A DNA stretch of 64,000 bases, from assembly GCF_017876435.1 (NCBI RefSeq), contig NZ_JAGIOA010000001.1, positions 868,001 to 932,000 on the forward strand, read 5' to 3'. The notes under the pieces were generated by a model. The model saw only the letters and a program-made list of their open reading frames with translations, had not been told where the DNA came from and did not search any database. Positions 59,927-64,000 of the stretch are shown here, in pieces (position 1 is the first letter of the stretch; every line of letters begins with the position of its first letter). Both the position numbers and the translations under genes were made by a program. The stretch is from Microbacterium phyllosphaerae (lineage in GTDB: Bacteria > Actinomycetota > Actinomycetes > Actinomycetales > Microbacteriaceae).

Positions 59927-60872
59927 GACCACGACCGAACGCCCCACCTACGTGCTGGCTCGCGCCGAGGTGCGCGGCGTCGAACGCGTCTCGCCGAACT
60001 TCGTGCGCGTGACGTTCGGCGGTGAAGACCTGTTCGAGTTCGGCACGCCGGGCGACGTCTTCGACTCGCGCATCAAGATCGTCTTCCCGCCGGCATCCGG
60101 CATCCTCCCCGATCTCGACCGCTCGACCGGCGACTGGTGGGGCTCGTTCCTCGCCGTGCCCGAAGACGAGCGCGGCTCGATGCGCACGTACTCGGTGCGC
60201 GAGCTGCGGGTCACGGATGCCGGGACCGAGCTCGACGTCGACTTCGTCCTGCATCTCGCCCCCGGTCTCACCGGACCGGCGTCGCGCTGGGCCGATGCGG
60301 CCGCCGTCGGCCAGGAGCTGTTCATCGTCGGCCCGCGCCGCGGTGTGCCCGCATCCGCTCATGGCGGTGCAGAGTACGAGCCGGGGACGGCCACCTCGGT
60401 GGTGCTCGCCGGTGACGAGACGGCGGCTCCCGCGATCGCGCGCATCCTCGAGGACGCCCCGCGCGACCTGCGTGGGGTGGCGTTCCTCGAGGTGCCGTCA
60501 CCCGCCGACATCCTGCGCATTGACGCTCCGTCGGGCGTCGAGGTGCACTGGCTGCCTCGCGACATCGGCGAGCCCCACGGCGTGCGGCTCATTCCCGGCG
60601 TGCTCGCGTACCTCGGCGATGCGGATGCCGGTGACGAGATCGACGTGAAGGACATCGAGTCCGAGGATCTGCTCTGGGAGACACCCGACTACTCGGGTCT
60701 CGGTGAGGAGATCGCGGCAGCGGATGCTCCGGCCGAGCGCTACTTCTGGATCGCCGGCGAGAGTGGCGTCGTCACGACGCTGCGCCGCCACCTCGTGAAG
60801 GATCTCGGCATCGATCGCGGTCAAGTGGCCTTCATGGGCTACTGGCGACGCGGCGTCGCCATGCGCGGCTGA
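59916..60872 (+). CDS. Siderophore-interacting protein (ferric-siderophore reductase)
   Basis: Flavin reductase of 318 residues of the ViuB/SIP family. FAD is bound by the RTYSVRELR strand at about 90-98 and the C-terminal NAD(P)H domain holds YFWIAGESGVVTTLRRHLV. It releases iron from the imported siderophore in the cytoplasm. It overlaps the ATPase gene, completing a five-gene iron uptake operon. Confidence 0.9.
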   Translation: MSAETTTERPTYVLARAEVRGVERVSPNFVRVTFGGEDLFEFGTPGDVFDSRIKIVFPPASGILPDLDRSTGDWWGSFLAVPEDERGSMRTYSVRELRVTDAGTELDVDFVLHLAPGLTGPASRWADAAAVGQELFIVGPRRGVPASAHGGAEYEPGTATSVVLAGDETAAPAIARILEDAPRDLRGVAFLEVPSPADILRIDAPSGVEVHWLPRDIGEPHGVRLIPGVLAYLGDADAGDEIDVKDIESEDLLWETPDYSGLGEEIAAADAPAERYFWIAGESGVVTTLRRHLVKDLGIDRGQVAFMGYWRRGVAMRG

Positions 60873-60911
60873 GGCGGCTTCCGCGCGGTCGGCCACGCTC
60901 GGGCTTCGCTC

Positions 60912-60988
60912 GCCACGAAGGAGATCTCACGCAACGAAGGACTGCATCCGGCGTTCGACCCTTCGTCGCGTGAGATCTCCTTCGTGGC
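60912..60988. repeat. 29-base inverted repeat
   Basis: Arms 60912-60940 and 60960-60988 are reverse complements with one mismatch, around a 19-base spacer. The arms include CACGAAGGAGATCTCACGC. It follows the SIP gene and precedes the hydrolase gene on the same strand, and so can act as a terminator for the iron operon. Confidence 0.8.
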
Positions 60989-61088
60989 ATGCGCTCGCGC
61001 CGACGCGGACGACGACCGAACCGGTGGCGCACGCGGAGGCGGCGCCGTAGCATCCCAGTGGAATCGTTCGCCGGCGAGGAGGCCCCTG

Positions 61089-61955
61089 ATGACGCAGCAC
61101 ACACTCGAGCTCCCCGAGGTCGACCTCGTCTACGACGTGCACGGGCCGCTGCCGACGGCGGATGGTCGCCCTCCGCTGATGATGATCGGCCAGCCGATGG
61201 ACGCGAGCGGATTCCAGGCCCAGGTGAAGCTGTTCGACGACCGCACCGTCGTGACCTACGACCCGCGCGGACTGGGTCGGAGCGCCCGCAAGGACGGCGG
61301 TGTCACGAACGAACCCGAGGTCCAGGCCGAGGACGTGCACGCGATCATCGAGGCTCTCGAGGCGGGACCCGTCGACATGCTCGCGAGCAGCGGTGGCGCG
61401 GTGACCGCGCTCGCCCTGGTCACGGAGCATCCGCACGACGTGGCGACGCTCGTCGCGCACGAGCCGCCGATCGACAGCGTGCTTCCGGATGCCGACGCGG
61501 TGCATCGAGCCCGGGTGGCCTACACGCAGGCGTATCAGGACCACGGATGGGGCGCCGGGATGGCCGCCTTCGTCGCGATGACGGCGTGGGAGGGCGAGGT
61601 CACCGACGAGTTCCTCTCTCGGCCAGCGCCCGACCCTGCAGCATTCGGGATGCCGACCGAGGATGACGGCAGCCGGGACGACCCGTTGCTGTCCGAGCTC
61701 TCGTGGGCGGTGCCCCTCTACGTTCCGGACATCGAGGCGCTGAAGGCGTCGCCGACCAGGATCGTCGTGGCCGTCGGCGAGGAGTCGGTGAAGGTCTACA
61801 CCGGACGCACGTCGATCGCCCTTGCGGAGGCACTCGGCCAGCAGGTGACGGTCTTCCCCAGTCATCACGGCGGCTTCATGGGTGGCGAGTTCGGCTACGC
61901 CGGCCAGCCCGAGGCGTTCGCCGCCACGCTCCGCGAGGTCCTCGACCGGTCGTAG
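61089..61955 (+). CDS. Alpha/beta-fold hydrolase
   Basis: Protein of 288 residues. The oxyanion region is MMIGQPMDASGFQ, then YDPRGLGRSAR, and the nucleophile elbow is atypical (LASSGGAVTAL, Ser in A-S-S-G-G). The acid may be in VAVGEES and the base in PSHHGGFMGG. CGAGGAGGCCCCTG precedes the ATG. The family has many roles; none is indicated by context. It converges with the LacI gene. Confidence 0.82.
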   Translation: MTQHTLELPEVDLVYDVHGPLPTADGRPPLMMIGQPMDASGFQAQVKLFDDRTVVTYDPRGLGRSARKDGGVTNEPEVQAEDVHAIIEALEAGPVDMLASSGGAVTALALVTEHPHDVATLVAHEPPIDSVLPDADAVHRARVAYTQAYQDHGWGAGMAAFVAMTAWEGEVTDEFLSRPAPDPAAFGMPTEDDGSRDDPLLSELSWAVPLYVPDIEALKASPTRIVVAVGEESVKVYTGRTSIALAEALGQQVTVFPSHHGGFMGGEFGYAGQPEAFAATLREVLDRS

Positions 61956-61969
61956 AGCCCGACAGCGGA

Positions 61970-62977
61970 CTACGCGCTCGCGCGCACCACGAGCTCGGTG
62001 TCGAGGACGACGGAGCGAGGTGATGCCCCCGCGATGACCTCGAGCAGCACGGCGACCATCTGCGCACTGATCTGATCCCACGGCTGGCGCATGGTCGTGA
62101 TCGGCGGCTCGTGGGTGGCGGCGAGGCCCGAGTCGTCGAAGCCGGCGATCGCGATGTCCTCGGGCACGCGGCGTCCTGCTCGGCGGGCGGCGGCGATGGC
62201 TCCTGCGGCCATCCGGTCGGAGGCGGCGAACACGGCGTCGACGTCGTGCTCGAGCATCCGGGTCATGGCGGCCTGCCCTGAGTCGTACGAGTAGTCGCCG
62301 ACCTCGACCAGAGATTCGTCGAACAGCTCGCCGAGCTCTTCGCGGAATCCGACCAGGCGGTAGCGCCCGCCGGGGGTGTCGTCGGGGCCGGTGATCATGC
62401 CGATGCGACGGTGTCCCTGCGCCACGAGGTGCGCGGCCATCGTGCGCGCGGAGGCGACTTCGTCGACCGAGATCGTCGAGAGCTCTCGTTCGTGTCCGAG
62501 GGGCAGGCCGCAGCACACGGTGGGGATTCCGACCTCGATCAGCTGGTCGAGCAGGGGATCCGACTCGTGCGACGAGATCAGCATGACGCCGTCGACGTGC
62601 CCGGCGCTGAGGAACTGTGCGACGCTCTCGCGCTCGGCGGGCGTTCCGGCCACGAGCAACACCAGCGTCATCGCGCGCTGGGCGAGAGCTTCGGCGGCGC
62701 CGCGCAGCAGCAGCGCGAAGGTCGGGTCGTCGAACAGCAGCTGCTGCGGCTCGGTGAGCAGGAAGGCGAGCGAACCGGCGCGACCGGTGGCGAGGCTGCG
62801 GGCGTGATGGTTCGCGGTGTACCCGGTGGCGAGGATCGCCTCTTCGACGGCCTGTCTGGCGTCGGGCGACACCCAGTGCCCGCCGTTGATCACGCGCGAG
62901 ACCGTGCTGCGGGACACCCCCGCCTGCGCCGCGATCTGGCGGATCGTCGGCTTGCGCTTCGCGCTGACATCACTCAT
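61970..62977 (-). CDS. LacI family repressor of the beta-galactosidase gene
   Basis: Repressor of 335 residues with helix-turn-helix TIRQIAAQAGVSRSTVSRVI and an effector domain (GSLAFLLTEPQQLLFDDPTF, then DIAIAGFDDSGLAATHEPP). ATG at 62977 was chosen because the longer frame adds a leader that is an image of the operator region. It is divergent from the GH42 gene, and three copies of a CTGrGACCGGTCyCAG palindrome lie between them. Confidence 0.9.
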   Translation of the reverse strand: MSDVSAKRKPTIRQIAAQAGVSRSTVSRVINGGHWVSPDARQAVEEAILATGYTANHHARSLATGRAGSLAFLLTEPQQLLFDDPTFALLLRGAAEALAQRAMTLVLLVAGTPAERESVAQFLSAGHVDGVMLISSHESDPLLDQLIEVGIPTVCCGLPLGHERELSTISVDEVASARTMAAHLVAQGHRRIGMITGPDDTPGGRYRLVGFREELGELFDESLVEVGDYSYDSGQAAMTRMLEHDVDAVFAASDRMAAGAIAAARRAGRRVPEDIAIAGFDDSGLAATHEPPITTMRQPWDQISAQMVAVLLEVIAGASPRSVVLDTELVVRASA

Positions 62978-63020
62978 CGCTGTGACTCTACCCACAGCAT
63001 CCCGTCCAGCGGTAGTCGAA

Positions 63021-63038
63021 ACTGGGACCGGTCTCAGT
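63021..63038. promoter_or_regulatory. LacI operator copy A
   Basis: ACTGGGACCGGTCTCAGT is an 18-base near-palindrome centred on ACCGGT. It is 44 bases upstream of the LacI start and probably serves autoregulation. Confidence 0.75.
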
Positions 63039-63079
63039 TCGGTAACGGCGGTTGTGATCACGAGTGCACCTGGGGTAGA

Positions 63080-63097
63080 ACTGAGACCGGTCCCAGT
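63080..63097. promoter_or_regulatory. LacI operator copy B
   Basis: ACTGAGACCGGTCCCAGT repeats copy A in inverted arrangement (one arm exchange). It sits in the middle of the divergent gap, likely near the GH42 promoter. Confidence 0.75.
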
Positions 63098-63114
63098 CAT
63101 GTCTCATGAGTCAG

Positions 63115-63132
63115 GCTGAGACCGGTCCCAGT
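63115..63132. promoter_or_regulatory. LacI operator copy C
   Basis: GCTGAGACCGGTCCCAGT matches copy B except for its first base, and its centre lies 35 bases after that of copy B. It is about 60 bases before the GH42 ATG. Confidence 0.75.
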
Positions 63133-63191
63133 CGAATGAGCGACAGCATGTCGGGACCGCACCACGACCGCACCGACCCGATGGAGTGCCG

Positions 63192-64000
63192 ATGACCTCC
63201 CCCCACGCCTGGCCCGACCTGCGCGGAATCGCCTATGGCGGCGACTACAACCCCGAGCAGTGGTCGCCCGAGACGTGGCGTGAAGACGTCATCCTGATGC
63301 GCGAGGCCGGCGTCAACCTGGTCAGCGTGGGCATCTTCTCGTGGGCGCTCATCGAGGTCGCCGAGGGCGAGTTCGACTTCACCTGGCTCGACGAGCTGCT
63401 CGATCTGCTGCACGAGAACGGCATCGCGGTCGACCTCGGCACCCCGACGGCATCGCCGCCGGCCTGGTTCTTCGCGAAGAACCCCGACGCTCACGTCATC
63501 GACCGCGAGGGGCGCACGATGGGCTTCGGCTCCCGCGGCATGGCCTCGCACTCGTCGCCCGCCTACCGCGAGGCGATCGTGCGGATCGCGGATGCTCTCG
63601 CGGCGCGCTACGCGCAGCATCCGTCCGTCGTGCTGTGGCACGTGCACAACGAGTACGGTGTTCCCGTCGGCGAGGACTACTCGCCGAACGCGGTCGCCGC
63701 CTTCCGGCTCTGGCTCCAGGAGAAATACGGTTCGCTCGACGCGCTGAACAGCGCGTGGGGCACCGCCTTCTGGGGTCAGCACTACTCGGCCTGGGAGCAC
63801 GTGGGTGCCCCGGCCATCGCCCCGAGCGTCGTGAACCCCGCGCAGCGCCTCGACTTCGCGCGCTTCACGGATCACCAGCTGCGCGCGTGCTTCATCGCCG
63901 AGCGCGACGCGATCCGCGTCCACGCCGACCAGCCGGTCACGACCAACTTCATGGCCAACCAGAGCTGGACGACCGACCTGTGGGCATGGGGCCGCGAGGT
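63192..64000 (+). CDS. GH42 beta-galactosidase, 3' end outside the window
   Basis: First 269 residues of a glycoside hydrolase family 42 enzyme. The N-terminus reads RGIAYGGDYNPEQW and the acid/base Glu lies in LWHVHNEYG at about residue 154; FGSRGMASHSS and the WGTAFWGQHYSAW segment are typical. The barrel nucleophile is beyond the window. No signal peptide is seen, so it probably works in the cytoplasm on imported galactosides. GGAG lies five bases before the ATG. Control by the divergent LacI protein is expected. Confidence 0.92.
   Translation, partial: MTSPHAWPDLRGIAYGGDYNPEQWSPETWREDVILMREAGVNLVSVGIFSWALIEVAEGEFDFTWLDELLDLLHENGIAVDLGTPTASPPAWFFAKNPDAHVIDREGRTMGFGSRGMASHSSPAYREAIVRIADALAARYAQHPSVVLWHVHNEYGVPVGEDYSPNAVAAFRLWLQEKYGSLDALNSAWGTAFWGQHYSAWEHVGAPAIAPSVVNPAQRLDFARFTDHQLRACFIAERDAIRVHADQPVTTNFMANQSWTTDLWAWGRE

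Overview
The window comes from a high-GC (roughly 70 percent by eye) Gram-positive actinobacterium. The style of the genes suggests Microbacteriaceae, probably Microbacterium or a close relative: strong G/C third positions, frequent GTG starts, 1 to 8 nt gene overlaps, constant use of the hexamer GGATGC/GCATCC, and DUF3516-type helicase, AztD and emfourin/M4 protease genes. That placement is an inference from gene content. I saw no rRNA, tRNA, CRISPR array, phage gene or transposase, so this looks like ordinary chromosome made of catabolic, transport and regulatory modules.

Layout. (1) 1-10.8 kb: an unassigned catabolic region with the end of a sugar-type ABC permease, an alpha/beta hydrolase, an HpcH/HpaI aldolase, an SDR, two different HisD-family dehydrogenases, a LacI regulator with matching operators, a protein with two NTF2-like halves, a bicupin, a nitrilase-superfamily amidase and a LysR regulator. 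(2) 11.0-18.8 kb: an SDR, then a LacI-controlled sucrose/fructan operon (binding protein, two permeases, GH32 fructosidase, PfkB kinase) with a readable promoter and two operators. (3) 18.9-28.2 kb: a radical SAM protein next to an ABC transporter (ATPase, two permeases, lipoprotein), a TVP38/TMEM64 membrane protein, a CDP-alcohol phosphatidyltransferase, a disulfide-type flavin oxidoreductase and a methyltransferase. The mix recalls the E. coli ydjXYZ-ynjABCDEF operon and is the best candidate here for a poorly described system. (4) 28.2-34.4 kb: small modules: TetR with a DUF6326-like membrane protein, ArsR with a double SRPBCC protein, DoxX, an RNase HI with a C-terminal tail, and an M4 protease with its emfourin-type inhibitor.

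(5) 34.4-37.0 kb: a Zur-like box in front of two AztD-like secreted zinc proteins. (6) 37.1-40.5 kb: a zinc-ribbon SDR lacking the catalytic Tyr, an HxlR regulator and an azoreductase. (7) 40.5-46.1 kb: a two-component system next to VanY-like D,D-carboxypeptidase, alanine racemase, D-Ala-D-Ala ligase (frameshifted) and acyltransferase genes, a VanRS/VanY/VanT-like arrangement. (8) 46.2-55.6 kb: a Ski2-like helicase, purine nucleoside phosphorylase, AlkD-like repair protein, FUSC transporter, small proteins, a large LuxR/ATPase regulator and a cold-shock protein. (9) 55.8-60.9 kb: an iron-siderophore uptake operon behind two DtxR/IdeR-like boxes. (10) 61.1-64 kb: a hydrolase, a LacI regulator with three operator copies, and the start of a GH42 beta-galactosidase.

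Two genome-wide habits stand out. Convergent gene ends carry long, nearly perfect inverted repeats, and several genes appear to be leaderless, with a -10 box ending six to eight bases before the start codon.
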